Shown here one piece after another: positions 27,652-37,348 of a stretch of 64,000 bases of DNA. Position 1 is the first letter of the stretch; each line of letters starts with the position of its first letter. Both the position numbers and the translations under genes were made by a program. Origin of the DNA: Flavobacterium succinicans LMG 10402 (GTDB lineage Bacteria; Bacteroidota; Bacteroidia; Flavobacteriales; Flavobacteriaceae); the NCBI RefSeq assembly GCF_000611675.1, contig NZ_JATV01000003.1, forward strand, positions 1 through 64,000, given 5' to 3'. The notes beneath the pieces are model-generated. The model saw nothing but the letters and a program-made list of their open reading frames with translations. It was not told where the DNA came from and did not search any database.

Positions 27652-28899
27652 TTACATTCCGGTGCGAATGGCTTCCACAGGATCTAAATTGGCTGCTGAA
27701 ATTGCAGGCAAAATTCCAGAAAGCAAACCAATAAAAGCCGCTAGACCTGTTCCCAATGCAATGTTCCCGAATCCCAAAACAAACTCAAAATCTAAGGCGT
27801 TGGTTAGTACTATTGAAATAATCCAAACAAAGAGTAATCCAATTAGTCCGCCAAATAAAGAAAGGATGATCGCTTCGAATAAAAATTGAAACAAAATAAA
27901 GCGGTTTTTGGCGCCTAACGATTTTTGGATACCGATAAGGTTGGTTCTTTCTTTTACAGAAACAAACATAATATTGGCAATGCCAAACCCTCCTACCAAT
28001 AATGAAAAGCCACTAATAATCCAACCTACTACATTCATTTGGCCAATGATTCCGTCAATAAAATCGGTAAAACCAGAAAATACATTGATGAAGAAATTAT
28101 CAATTTCACTTGCTTTTAAACCGCGTAAAGTTCTAAGTTTTTGGGTAATTTCACCTTTGTAAGCCTCCATGTCTACACCGCTTTCAGGTTTAAAAATGAT
28201 GACATTGGTCAAGCCATCATTATTATCGCCAAACAATTGACGTACAAAATTAACCGGAATAAATGCCGAAGTGTCGTCTTCGTCAAAAATACCAGACCCT
28301 TTTTTCTTTAATACACCAATAACTGAGAAGCGTTTGCCGTACAAACGAATGGTTTTGCCTATAGGATCGCTATTTTCAAACAACGAACTGGCTACTTCGT
28401 GGCCTAGAACAATTACAGCAGCGCCTGAATTAGCTTCGGATTCATTATAAAAACGACCTTGTTCAAATTCTAATCCTTGTATGTCAATAAATTCATGCGA
28501 AACGGGTACGATATTCACATCGCTGACAGTTTTAGATTCATGTTTGATGGATTCTCTTTTGGTAAAAATTTGATACCCCATTTGCTCGGTTTGGGTCATG
28601 GCTCCCTTCATGTAGATGTATTCGTCGTATTTTACATTGGGGAATTGTTCTCGTTTCCATTGTGGGATGTCAGTGGGTCCAAATGAAAATTTCATCAAAT
28701 AAATGGTGTTTTTGTCCAAACTGCTCAAATCTTTTGATATTTTTCGGTCCAAAGAATCCACTGCAGCCAAAACGGCTATAATTGAAAATATACCAATGGT
28801 TACGCCTAACAAGGAAAGTAAAGTCCTCAATTTATTGGCCAATAAGGCATTCATGGCAAAGCGAAAACTTTCTTTCAACAATCGTAAATAAACCAGCAT
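27652..28899 (-). CDS. ABC transporter permease, MacB/FtsX family
   Basis: The 415-residue protein has the MacB-type plan. One N-terminal membrane helix lies in the segment LRTLLSLLGVTIGIFSIIAVLAAVDS, then comes a large periplasmic domain (about 45-280), then three C-terminal helices including GFSLLVGGFGIANIMFVSV and the FtsX signature KERTNLIGIQKSLGAKNRFI, with the end AANLDPVEAIRTGM. Such permeases act as mechanotransmission proteins for efflux or lipoprotein handling. No ATPase or membrane-fusion gene is adjacent, so its partners must lie elsewhere. Confidence 0.9.
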   Translation of the reverse strand: MLVYLRLLKESFRFAMNALLANKLRTLLSLLGVTIGIFSIIAVLAAVDSLDRKISKDLSSLDKNTIYLMKFSFGPTDIPQWKREQFPNVKYDEYIYMKGAMTQTEQMGYQIFTKRESIKHESKTVSDVNIVPVSHEFIDIQGLEFEQGRFYNESEANSGAAVIVLGHEVASSLFENSDPIGKTIRLYGKRFSVIGVLKKKGSGIFDEDDTSAFIPVNFVRQLFGDNNDGLTNVIIFKPESGVDMEAYKGEITQKLRTLRGLKASEIDNFFINVFSGFTDFIDGIIGQMNVVGWIISGFSLLVGGFGIANIMFVSVKERTNLIGIQKSLGAKNRFILFQFLFEAIILSLFGGLIGLLFVWIISIVLTNALDFEFVLGFGNIALGTGLAAFIGLLSGILPAISAANLDPVEAIRTGM

Positions 28900-29021
28900 A
28901 TTTTTAGAATTGAATTAGTGTAAATTGAGTTTAAATTTTGGTTCAAACTGCTATTTTGATAGGTACGAATTTAATTAAAAATGTTACATAAATTCCGTAG
29001 ATTTTATTTGTAAAAATTAAC

Positions 29022-29029
29022 TATTTTTG
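29022..29029 (+). promoter_or_regulatory. -7 promoter box for purH
   Basis: TATTTTTG matches TAnnTTTG, 23 bases before the ATG. Confidence 0.6.
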
Positions 29030-29051
29030 CGCTTTCAAAAAACTACTACAC

Positions 29052-30578
29052 ATGAACACTACTAAAAAAATACAATCGGCCTTAATTTCAGTATTTTCTA
29101 AAGAAGGATTGGAGCCAATTGTTAGAAAATTACACGAACAAAATGTTGTTTTTTATTCTACCGGAGGAACGGAGGATTTTATCAAAAATCTTGGAATTCC
29201 AGTAATTCCAGTGGAAGACGTTACTTCCTATCCTTCTATACTTGGTGGAAGAGTAAAAACTTTGCATCCTAAAGTGTTTGGAGGGATTTTGAATCGTCAA
29301 GATCATGAAGGTGATGTGCAACAAATGCAAGAATATGATATTCCTCAAATAGATTTAGTAATTGTTGATTTGTATCCTTTTGAAAAAACAGTGGCGTCTG
29401 GTGCAAGTGAGGCCGATATTATTGAGAAAATTGATATCGGTGGTATTTCATTGATTCGTGCTGGAGCCAAAAACTTTAAAGACACAGTAATTGTATCTTC
29501 AATGGATCAATATGGTTTGTTTTTAGATATGATTACGAATCAAAATGGAACTACAACATTAGAAGATAGAAAGGTATTGGCGACCAAAGCATTTCATGTT
29601 TCTTCGCATTATGATGGAGCTATTTTTAATTATTTCAATACAGACGAAACGATTTATAAAGAAAGTATTGCAGACGGTCAAGTATTGCGTTATGGTGAAA
29701 ATCCACATCAAAAAGGATTTTTCTTCGGAGATTTTGACGCCATGTTTACCAAAGTTCATGGAAAAGAGTTGTCCTATAATAATTTATTAGACGTAGATGC
29801 TGCAGTAAACTTAATCAATGAGTTTAAAACGGATGGGCCTACTTTTGCGATTTTAAAACACAATAACGCTTGTGGTTTGGCTACTAGAGCTACTATTAGC
29901 GAGGCGTATGATGCGGCTTTGGCTTGTGATCCTACTTCTGCATTTGGCGGGGTTTTGATTTCAAATACACCAATAGATGTGGCTACAGCTTCAGAAATTA
30001 CAAAATTATTTTGTGAGGTAGTGATCGCGCCAGCTTATGAGCCAGAAGCTTTGACTATTTTACAAGAAAAGAAAAACAGAATCATTTTAGTTCAAAACGA
30101 CGTGGAGCTACCTTCAAGACAAGTACGTACTTGTTTGAACGGGTTATTGATTCAAGATCGAAACAATGTTACAGATCAAGCATCAGATTTGAAAACAGTA
30201 ACAACTACAGCACCAACTGAGCAAGAAGTAAAAGATTTGATTTTTGCATCTAAAGTGTGTAAAAACACCAAATCAAACACGATTGTTTTTGCTAAAAACG
30301 GCACACTTATTGCTTCTGGCACTGGTCAAACGTCTAGAGTAGACGCCTTGATGCAAGCGGTTGAAAAGGCCAAAGCATTCGGTTTTAGTTTAGAAGGGGC
30401 TTCAATGGCAAGTGATGCTTTCTTTCCTTTTCCTGATTGTGTAGAATTGGCGAAAAATGCTGGAATTACAGCAGTGATTCAACCAGGAGGATCAATTAAA
30501 GATGAGTTAAGTATTAACTACTGCAATGAGAACAATCTTGCAATGGTATTTACTGGAACCCGTCATTTCAAACATTAA
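29052..30578 (+). CDS. purH: bifunctional AICAR formyltransferase/IMP cyclohydrolase
   Basis: This 508-residue enzyme makes the last two steps of IMP synthesis. The N-terminal cyclohydrolase domain shows ALISVFSKEGLEPIVRKL, STGGTEDFIKNLGIPV and GGRVKTLHPKVFGGIL. The C-terminal transformylase domain has RYGENPHQKG, the catalytic Lys-His in AILKHNNACGLAT, and the end FPDCVELAKNAGITAVIQPG. Length and domain order are normal. The rod-shape operon begins 44 bases downstream with its own promoter. Confidence 0.97.
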   Translation: MNTTKKIQSALISVFSKEGLEPIVRKLHEQNVVFYSTGGTEDFIKNLGIPVIPVEDVTSYPSILGGRVKTLHPKVFGGILNRQDHEGDVQQMQEYDIPQIDLVIVDLYPFEKTVASGASEADIIEKIDIGGISLIRAGAKNFKDTVIVSSMDQYGLFLDMITNQNGTTTLEDRKVLATKAFHVSSHYDGAIFNYFNTDETIYKESIADGQVLRYGENPHQKGFFFGDFDAMFTKVHGKELSYNNLLDVDAAVNLINEFKTDGPTFAILKHNNACGLATRATISEAYDAALACDPTSAFGGVLISNTPIDVATASEITKLFCEVVIAPAYEPEALTILQEKKNRIILVQNDVELPSRQVRTCLNGLLIQDRNNVTDQASDLKTVTTTAPTEQEVKDLIFASKVCKNTKSNTIVFAKNGTLIASGTGQTSRVDALMQAVEKAKAFGFSLEGASMASDAFFPFPDCVELAKNAGITAVIQPGGSIKDELSINYCNENNLAMVFTGTRHFKH

Positions 30579-30584
30579 TTTGTT

Positions 30585-30592
30585 TAACTTTG
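30585..30592 (+). promoter_or_regulatory. -7 promoter box for the mreB operon
   Basis: TAACTTTG matches TAnnTTTG directly after the purH stop, 30 bases before the mreB ATG. Confidence 0.55.
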
Positions 30593-30622
30593 TTATTTAA
30601 TTTTTACAATACATAAAAACGT

Positions 30623-31651
30623 ATGGGATTTTTTGATTTCATGACTGAGGATATCGCGATAGACCTTGGTACCGCAAACACTTTGATCATTCATAATGAC
30701 AAAGTAGTGATTGATAGTCCTTCTATTGTGGCTCGAGATAGGATATCAGGCAAAATTATTGCTGTGGGAAAAGAGGCCAATATGATGCAAGGGAAAACGC
30801 ATGAAAACATAAAAACAATTAGACCTTTGAAAGATGGTGTAATTGCGGATTTTGATGCTTCAGAGAAAATGATCAGTATGTTCATCAAAAGTATACCTGC
30901 ACTTAATAAAAAAATGTTTACGCCTGCACTGCGCATGATCGTATGTATCCCTTCTGGAATTACCGAAGTAGAAATGCGTGCGGTAAAAGAATCTTGTGAG
31001 CGTGTGAACGGAAAAGAAGTATACTTAATTCACGAACCAATGGCTGCAGCCATAGGTATCGGTATTGATATTATGCAGCCAAAAGGAAACATGATTGTCG
31101 ATATCGGTGGAGGTACTACTGAAATAGCAGTGATTGCCTTAGGAGGTATTGTTTGCGACAAATCGGTAAAAATTGCGGGTGATGTGTTTACCAATGATAT
31201 CGTGTATTACATGCGTACACAACACAATTTATTTGTTGGAGAAAGTACAGCAGAAAAAATAAAAATTCAAATTGGAGCTGCTGTTGAAGATTTAGAAACA
31301 CCTCCAGAGGATATGTCTGTACAAGGTCGTGATTTGTTGACAGGTAAACCAAAACAAGTAGAAGTTTCGTACCGTGAAATTGCTAAAGCTTTGGATAAAT
31401 CCATTCAACGTATTGAGGACGCTGTGATGGAAACTCTTTCACAAACGCCTCCTGAATTGGCAGCTGATATCTACAACACTGGAATTTATTTAGCCGGTGG
31501 AGGATCCATGTTGAGAGGATTAGACAAAAGAATTTCTCAAAAAACAGATTTGCCAGTATACATCGCCGAAGATCCTTTACGAGCAGTAGTTCGTGGAACA
31601 GGGATGGCATTAAAAAACATTACCAAGTTTAAAAGTATTTTAATCAAATAA
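30623..31651 (+). CDS. mreB: rod shape-determining protein MreB
   Basis: This 342-residue actin homologue forms the cytoskeletal filaments that direct lateral wall growth. Diagnostic are the start MGFFDFMTEDIAIDLGTANT with phosphate loop 1, PLKDGVIADFDASEKM, the second nucleotide motif NMIVDIGGGTTEIAVIALGG, and the adenosine motif GIYLAGGGSMLRGLD. It leads a five-gene operon mreB-mreC-mreD-mrdA-rodA, which is the complete elongasome core. Confidence 0.98.
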   Translation: MGFFDFMTEDIAIDLGTANTLIIHNDKVVIDSPSIVARDRISGKIIAVGKEANMMQGKTHENIKTIRPLKDGVIADFDASEKMISMFIKSIPALNKKMFTPALRMIVCIPSGITEVEMRAVKESCERVNGKEVYLIHEPMAAAIGIGIDIMQPKGNMIVDIGGGTTEIAVIALGGIVCDKSVKIAGDVFTNDIVYYMRTQHNLFVGESTAEKIKIQIGAAVEDLETPPEDMSVQGRDLLTGKPKQVEVSYREIAKALDKSIQRIEDAVMETLSQTPPELAADIYNTGIYLAGGGSMLRGLDKRISQKTDLPVYIAEDPLRAVVRGTGMALKNITKFKSILIK

Positions 31652-31712
31652 GTTTTTATACTTCATTATAATTATTTTTTCGCTTCTAATTACTTAACCT
31701 TTTTATTTCAAA

Positions 31713-32546
31713 ATGCAGCAAATATTTAATTTTATTACAAGAAATAGTTATAGATTACTGTTCTTGCTGCTTTTAGGTATTTCATTAGCGCTTACTATTC
31801 AATTTCATTCTTTTCACAGGAGTAAAATTATTAGTTCGGCCAATGTAATTAGTGGTAGTGTCTATCAAGAAGTGAATAATGCCAAGGAATATCTTAACCT
31901 GAAAAAGGAAAATGATGAACTTGCTTTAGAAAACGCAAGATTACGAAGTGCTCTTTTTCAGGTTAAAGATTCTTCATTTATGACTAAAATGGACAGTATC
32001 AAAGGTGTTAAGCCTTCGGATATTGTAGTGGCCAAAGTCATAAAAAATTCGTACAGCGTTTACGAAAACTATCTTACCTTGGATGCAGGACAAAAAGACG
32101 GTATAAAACCGGATATGGGAGTTATCAATAGCCAAGGAATTGTTGGTATTATTGATGATACTTCTCAAAATTACGCTACAGTGGCCAGTATCTTGAATAA
32201 AAAATCAAGAATCAATGCAAAAATCAAGAAATCCAATCACTTTGGTTCCTTAATTTGGAATGGAAAAAGTACGGGTTTTGTGCAATTGATCGATGTGCCT
32301 AGACTTGCCGATATTAAAAAAGGAGATACTGTAGTTACTGGAGGACAATCGGTCATTTTTCCTGAAAATATTAATATTGGAACGATTCACAGAGTTTTCC
32401 GTGATAAAGATAACCAAACCAATTTCTATACTTTAGAAATAAAATTATTCAATGACATGACTAATCTAGGTCATGTTTATATCCTAAAAAACAAAGGTAC
32501 CGAAGAGATGAAGGCCTTAGAAAACCAAAGAAAAAAGGATGAGTAG
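31713..32546 (+). CDS. mreC: rod shape-determining protein MreC
   Basis: The 277-residue protein has one N-terminal membrane helix (about 14-32), a coiled coil (about 50-85; EYLNLKKENDELALENARLRSAL-type heptads) and a periplasmic double beta-barrel domain containing AKVIKNSYSVYENYLTLDAGQKDGIKPDMGV-like strands. It links MreB to the wall synthases. Its end overlaps mreD by 8 bases. Confidence 0.94.
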   Translation: MQQIFNFITRNSYRLLFLLLLGISLALTIQFHSFHRSKIISSANVISGSVYQEVNNAKEYLNLKKENDELALENARLRSALFQVKDSSFMTKMDSIKGVKPSDIVVAKVIKNSYSVYENYLTLDAGQKDGIKPDMGVINSQGIVGIIDDTSQNYATVASILNKKSRINAKIKKSNHFGSLIWNGKSTGFVQLIDVPRLADIKKGDTVVTGGQSVIFPENINIGTIHRVFRDKDNQTNFYTLEIKLFNDMTNLGHVYILKNKGTEEMKALENQRKKDE

Positions 32547-33045
32547 TACATTGTTCGTAAATATCTTCCGCTTTTTATTATTATTGGCAATACAAATTAT
32601 TGTTTTTAATAATATGAATTTCTATGGGTATATCAGCCCGTTTCCTTATATACTTTTCATTATTTTGTATCCTGTTAATGGGAACAAGGCCGCTTTGTTA
32701 GTGTCCAGTTTTTTTCTGGGATTACTGTTAGATATGTTTTCTAATTCAGGAGGTGTACATGCTACTTCTTGTTTGGTTTTGGCTTATATGCGACCTTTGA
32801 TTTTCAAATTCTCCTTTGGGTTGAGTTATGAATATCAAACTGTAAAATTGAACGATGTGCTAACGCCCGAACGTTTTTCCTTTTTATTAATAGCTACAAT
32901 TACGCATCATTTAGTATTGTTTACCTTAGAAGCGTTTGAGTTTAGTTTTATTTTAGATGTATTATTGCGCACCTTATTAAGTTCCACTTTTACTTTATTG
33001 TTATCGATTATCATCATATATCTTGTTAAGCCAAATAAACGATGA
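32539..33045 (+). CDS. mreD: rod shape-determining protein MreD
   Basis: A 168-residue polytopic protein with about five membrane segments (IFRFLLLLAIQIIVFNN, FPYILFIILYPV, ALLVSSFFLGLLLDMF and two later). The motif GLLLDMFSNSGGVHA is typical of Bacteroidota MreD. It overlaps mreC by 8 bases and mrdA by 4, showing tight translational coupling. Confidence 0.92.
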   Translation: MSSTLFVNIFRFLLLLAIQIIVFNNMNFYGYISPFPYILFIILYPVNGNKAALLVSSFFLGLLLDMFSNSGGVHATSCLVLAYMRPLIFKFSFGLSYEYQTVKLNDVLTPERFSFLLIATITHHLVLFTLEAFEFSFILDVLLRTLLSSTFTLLLSIIIIYLVKPNKR

Positions 33046-34994
33046 GAAAAATTTTATTGCCGACCCTTATAATAATTGGAGCAATTTTGCTTTTAGTTCG
33101 AATTTTCTATCTTCAAATTATTGATGATACTTTCAAATTGAAGTCAGAAAATAATGCGATTAAAATAAAGTACGATTATCCGGAACGAGGTTATATTTAC
33201 GATAGATTTGGAAAACTCATGGTAGCCAATCAAGCTTCGTATGACATCATGGTTATTCCTCGTGAAGTAAAGAAAATGGATACGCTTGAGTTTTGTAGAC
33301 TCTTGAATATTGAAAAAGCGGATTTTATAAAAAGTATAGAAAAAGCTATTATTTATAGTCCAAGACTTCCATCAGTGTTTTTGGCACAATTAAATAAATC
33401 TGAATTTGCAGCTTTCCAAGAGAAAATTCGAAATTATGAGGGGTTTTATTTTCAAAAACGATCACTTAGGGATTACGAAGTAGATTATGGAGCTAATATT
33501 TTCGGTTTTATTACTCAGGTAAATGAAAATATTATAAAGAAAAATCCATATTATAAAAGTGGAGATTTAATCGGAAAACAAGGAGTTGAAGAGAGTTATG
33601 AAGAAATTCTTAGAGGAGTAAAAGGAGTTACCTATATTCAAAAAGACAAATACAATCGAGAAATTGGTTCTTACAAAGATGGTCGATTTGATACAGTTGC
33701 TGAGCCTGGAAAAGACATTACTCTTACCATAGATGCTGCGATTCAAAAATATGGCGAACAATTGATGGTCAACAAAAGAGGAGGAATAGTGGCTATAGAA
33801 CCTGGTTCAGGTGAGATTTTAGCACTAATTACTGCGCCATCTTATGATCCAGGGATTTTGGTAGGAAGACAGCGTTCCAAAAATTATACAAAGTTGTACC
33901 GAGATTCAATTGCAAAACCTTTGTATGATAGAGGCTTATTAGCAGAATATCCTCCCGGTTCTCCTTTTAAAATAATGACCGGATTGGTAGCTTTACAAGA
34001 GCAAGTGGTTGACGAAAATACCGCAGTAGCTTGTAATCATGGTTTTAGTTATGCTAGAGGTCGTTTCATGCGTTGCCATTGTCGAGGTGGTATGCTACAA
34101 TTGCATCGTGGGATTTATGAATCGTGCAACGCTTATTTTGGTACAGCTTATATGCGAACCATCAATAAGTATGCTAAGCCAAGTTATGCAGTAGATGTTT
34201 GGAGTAATCATGTTAAAAGTTTTGGATTAGGTCAGTTTATGGGATATGATTTGCCAACGGGTAGAAGAGGTAAGATCCCCACATCTGCCACTTACAAACG
34301 AATGTATCCTAATGGTGGCTGGAGAAGTACAGCTATTGTTTCTAATGCCATCGGACAAGGAGAAGTTTTGATGACACCCATTCAGTTGGCCAATATGATG
34401 GCAACGGTAGCCAATGAAGGATATTATTACACGCCTCATATCATTAAGAAAATTGCGGACACCCCTATTGATAAAAAGTTTACCACAAAGCATATTACTA
34501 CTATTGATAAGAAGTATTTCAAGCCTATTATCAGCGGCTTGTTTGATGTGTACAATATGGGAACAGCGTCAAGCCTTAGAGTGGAGGGCATTGATATTTG
34601 CGGTAAAACGGGAACTGCCGAAAATTTTGCAAAAATCAATGGAGTTCGTACTCAATTGAAAGATCACTCTATTTTTGTGGCTTTTGCTCCTAAAGATAAT
34701 CCTAAAATTGCCATAGCAGTAATGATTGAGAATGGTGGCTTTGGTTCTACTATAGCTGGGCCAATCGCGAGTTTAATGATTGAAAAATATTTGAAGAAAA
34801 AAATATCTAGAACCGATTTAGAAACTAGAGTTCTTAATATTAGCCTTCAAGGGCAATATGCAAAATTAGGTGGTTTGAATGATGAGGTTAAAAAAGAATT
34901 GAGACGCAAAGATTCTATCGCACAATTGAAGTTGAAAAAGCTAGATCCAGCACCTTTGACCGTAGTCAAAAAAGACAGTACTAAGAAAAACTAA
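33042..34994 (+). CDS. mrdA: penicillin-binding protein 2 (elongation transpeptidase)
   Basis: This 650-residue class B PBP cross-links lateral-wall peptidoglycan. It has an N-terminal membrane helix, a dimerisation/pedestal domain with PERGYIYDRFGKLMVANQ and YGANIFGFITQV, and the transpeptidase domain. The active-site motifs are the SxxK in YPPGSPFKIM, SxN in GIYESCNAYFGT and KTG in ICGKTGTAENFA. The SxxK reads SPFK where SxFK with Thr or Ala is more usual in the second place. The Lys-rich tail after the domain is common in flavobacteria. It works with RodA, encoded next. Confidence 0.96.
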   Translation: MRKILLPTLIIIGAILLLVRIFYLQIIDDTFKLKSENNAIKIKYDYPERGYIYDRFGKLMVANQASYDIMVIPREVKKMDTLEFCRLLNIEKADFIKSIEKAIIYSPRLPSVFLAQLNKSEFAAFQEKIRNYEGFYFQKRSLRDYEVDYGANIFGFITQVNENIIKKNPYYKSGDLIGKQGVEESYEEILRGVKGVTYIQKDKYNREIGSYKDGRFDTVAEPGKDITLTIDAAIQKYGEQLMVNKRGGIVAIEPGSGEILALITAPSYDPGILVGRQRSKNYTKLYRDSIAKPLYDRGLLAEYPPGSPFKIMTGLVALQEQVVDENTAVACNHGFSYARGRFMRCHCRGGMLQLHRGIYESCNAYFGTAYMRTINKYAKPSYAVDVWSNHVKSFGLGQFMGYDLPTGRRGKIPTSATYKRMYPNGGWRSTAIVSNAIGQGEVLMTPIQLANMMATVANEGYYYTPHIIKKIADTPIDKKFTTKHITTIDKKYFKPIISGLFDVYNMGTASSLRVEGIDICGKTGTAENFAKINGVRTQLKDHSIFVAFAPKDNPKIAIAVMIENGGFGSTIAGPIASLMIEKYLKKKISRTDLETRVLNISLQGQYAKLGGLNDEVKKELRRKDSIAQLKLKKLDPAPLTVVKKDSTKKN

Positions 34995-35009
34995 AGCATC
35001 GGGCATACA

Positions 35010-36245
35010 ATGAAAAACCAAAGTGTAACCAGTAATATCGATTGGATTTGTGTCATCATCTATATACTATTAGTTGTTTTAGGATGGCTCAATATTTATT
35101 CGTCTTCTTTGTCATCTGAAGACGGAACTTCCGATAAACAATTGTTTTTTATTTTATTTGCTATTCCGTTGATTTTTACTGTACTGTCTGTTGATGGTAA
35201 GTTTTATGAAAAATATGCCTCAATTATATTTGTCGTAGCTTTAGTTGCTTTGCTAGGGTTGTTTGCCTTTGGAAAAACTATAGCAGGCCAACGTTGTTGG
35301 TACGCGATTGGTGGATTTACTTTGCAACCTTCTGAATTTGCAAAAGCAGCTACAGGATTGGCATTGGCCAAATATTTAAGTGATCCTTTAATCAATCTAA
35401 AAGACTTGAATAGGCAGTTTCAAGCATTAGCAATTGTTTTTTTACCCATTCTTTTGATACTGCCTCAGCCAGATCCAGGAAGTGCGCTTGTTTTTTGTAT
35501 ATTCTTTATTGTGCTGTATCGTGAAGGATTGCCAGGATGGTATATTTGGACAGGATTTTCTTTGATTTTTCTATTTGTATTAACGCTTGTTTTAGAATCT
35601 TATATGGTGGTGATTCTTTCGGCCTTGGTCTTGGTTGGAGTTCATTTCAAATCCCGTTTGGCTGAAAGAAATGTACTGAGAAGTGTTATTTTATTGGCGC
35701 TTATTACGGGTTTCGTGTTTTCAGTGAGTTATGTATTTGATCATGTTTTTAAACAACATCATAGAGATCGATTCAATATATTATTGGGAAAAACAGTAGA
35801 TATGAAAGGGATTGGATACAATACCAATCAGTCTGAAATTGCTATTGGCTCTGGTGGATGGCTCGGAAAGGGCTTTTTAGAAGGTACTCAAACTAAAGGT
35901 GGCTTTGTTCCTGAACAGCACACCGATTATATTTTTACTACTGTTGGCGAGGAATGGGGATTTTTAGGTGCTACTGTAGTTATTGGGTTATTTGTGATTC
36001 TTTTATTACGCATTATATATTTGGCCGAAAGACAAAAAACCAAGTTTAGTCGTGTGTATGGCTACTCGGTTGCGGCTATTATTTTTCTACACTTTTTTGT
36101 CAATATTGCCATGGTAGCCGGGATTTTTCCAACCATTGGGATTCCCTTGCCTTTCTTTTCTTATGGTGGTTCAGGACTTTGGGCTTTTACTATTTTGCTG
36201 TTTATTTTTATCAAAATGGATGCCAATAAAGTAAATGAATGGTAG
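35010..36245 (+). CDS. rodA: SEDS-family peptidoglycan glycosyltransferase RodA
   Basis: The 411-residue protein has about ten membrane segments. SEDS signatures are visible: GFTLQPSEFAKAATGLALAKYLSD, LPQPDPGSALVF with the catalytic Asp region, GFVPEQHTDYIFTTVGEEWGF, and GIFPTIGIPLPFFSYGGSGL. It polymerises glycan strands together with PBP2. It is the last gene of the rod-shape operon. Confidence 0.97.
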   Translation: MKNQSVTSNIDWICVIIYILLVVLGWLNIYSSSLSSEDGTSDKQLFFILFAIPLIFTVLSVDGKFYEKYASIIFVVALVALLGLFAFGKTIAGQRCWYAIGGFTLQPSEFAKAATGLALAKYLSDPLINLKDLNRQFQALAIVFLPILLILPQPDPGSALVFCIFFIVLYREGLPGWYIWTGFSLIFLFVLTLVLESYMVVILSALVLVGVHFKSRLAERNVLRSVILLALITGFVFSVSYVFDHVFKQHHRDRFNILLGKTVDMKGIGYNTNQSEIAIGSGGWLGKGFLEGTQTKGGFVPEQHTDYIFTTVGEEWGFLGATVVIGLFVILLLRIIYLAERQKTKFSRVYGYSVAAIIFLHFFVNIAMVAGIFPTIGIPLPFFSYGGSGLWAFTILLFIFIKMDANKVNEW

Positions 36246-36458
36246 TTTAAACCTAATGTTCTTGATTGCGGTATTTAGGTTAGAGATTACTTCACTCATG
36301 CTATTTTCATAGGAGTTCAGTGAACTTCGTTTGCAGTGAAAATCCTTTATGAGGCTTTTTTTCTGCCTCAAAAAGATTGTAACGTAATGCCCGACCTGAT
36401 TGGGGAACGGCAAAATAGTGAGATTAAAAAAGTGCTGTTTGTAATAAGTATGCGGTAG
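36246..36458. other. non-coding gap with hairpin between rodA and the nuclease gene
   Basis: About 210 bases with no gene that I can support. It contains GAGGC and GCCTC arms around a T-rich loop near 36350-36369, which could terminate transcription after rodA, and a segment resembling degenerate intergenic repeats of flavobacteria (AGATTACTTCACTC and AAGATTGTAACG). I cannot find a second copy in this window. Confidence 0.4.
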
Positions 36459-37283
36459 TTAGTTAAAACTCCAAACTTTGTAGCTAGTTTGTTTTTCGAG
36501 TGATTGCTCGATTTCATCAGGTAATTTAGGGAAGAAATCGATGCCTGTCATTTGTTCGATTTTATCTACGGAGACTACAAAATCATACAGTGGTTTTTTA
36601 CTTTCGGCATTAGGTAGCAAGAAGGCTATCATTCGAAACTTACCTTTGTTTTCTTCTAAAATAATTTTGTAAAAATAGTTAGGAACTGCTACTTTTTCAG
36701 TGCCAATGGTTTTTAAGTTGGGAGCCAAAACGCCACCTGTAACTACATAAAGGCGATCGTGTTTTACGGCCCAATATCGTATTTTTTCTTCCAGACGATT
36801 CCATATACCACTATTGAACTCATGGTTTTGAGGAGAAACGTTCGAGGTCAAAAAAGTACTTTCATAAGCTTGTTTATTGTATTCTCGATCGGCTGCTGGA
36901 CATAAATGACCTTTATCGTATCCTGAGTTTTTATAGTTCCGCCAATCTGCAGATCCGGTTGTTACTTTTTTATCTTGAATAAAATAGGGGCGTTTGTAAT
37001 TGTAATTAACGATTTGCTCTTTTGTTAATTCATAAGCCACCCATTCGGCTTGTTCGTATTTTTCATGATACGATAATGTATAATAGTCATGATTAATGAT
37101 AACATTAGTAGTCGAAGTAGGGGGATATATGATGTTTTTTTTCTTTTGTGGAGGCGATGGTATAGGTGATGATGGATTGCTGTATTTATTGACTTCATCA
37201 ATTGTTAGCATGGGTTCTGTCTTATCGATACAAGATAGAAAGAGGAGTGCCAACTGGAGTATTGTTGTTTTAAAAGCTACCAT
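36459..37283 (-). CDS. secreted DNA/RNA non-specific endonuclease (NUC1 family)
   Basis: The 274-residue protein begins with a hydrophobic signal that ends in LALLFLSC, so it may be a lipoprotein. A Pro/Ser-rich linker (about 30-55) leads to the beta-beta-alpha-metal nuclease domain. The catalytic motif DRGH is present as DKGH in SGYDKGHLCPAAD, and the metal-binding Asn is in FLTSNVSPQNHEFN. It probably degrades extracellular or periplasmic nucleic acids for nutrition. It is monocistronic. Confidence 0.9.
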   Translation of the reverse strand: MVAFKTTILQLALLFLSCIDKTEPMLTIDEVNKYSNPSSPIPSPPQKKKNIIYPPTSTTNVIINHDYYTLSYHEKYEQAEWVAYELTKEQIVNYNYKRPYFIQDKKVTTGSADWRNYKNSGYDKGHLCPAADREYNKQAYESTFLTSNVSPQNHEFNSGIWNRLEEKIRYWAVKHDRLYVVTGGVLAPNLKTIGTEKVAVPNYFYKIILEENKGKFRMIAFLLPNAESKKPLYDFVVSVDKIEQMTGIDFFPKLPDEIEQSLEKQTSYKVWSFN

Positions 37284-37292
37284 AGTGTTATA

Positions 37293-37335
37293 AAAAAAAA
37301 CGACTCAAAAGTAGTTTGCTTTGAGTCGTTTGTTT
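37293..37335. terminator. terminator between the nuclease and S41 protease genes
   Basis: AACGACTCAAA (37299-37309) pairs perfectly with TTTGAGTCGTT (37320-37330); A-rich sequence on the left serves as the T tract for leftward transcription, which starts the nuclease gene anew. Confidence 0.8.
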
Positions 37336-37348
37336 GGTGAATATTCTG

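Noticed and set aside
27662-28891. Several open frames on the plus strand opposite the ABC permease gene
   Set aside because: They follow the codon periodicity of the permease gene on the other strand, lack recognisable domains, and are shadows.
36171-36413. 80-codon minus-strand frame at the end of rodA
   Set aside because: Half of it lies opposite rodA and the rest in a hairpin-containing gap; there is no family-like sequence.
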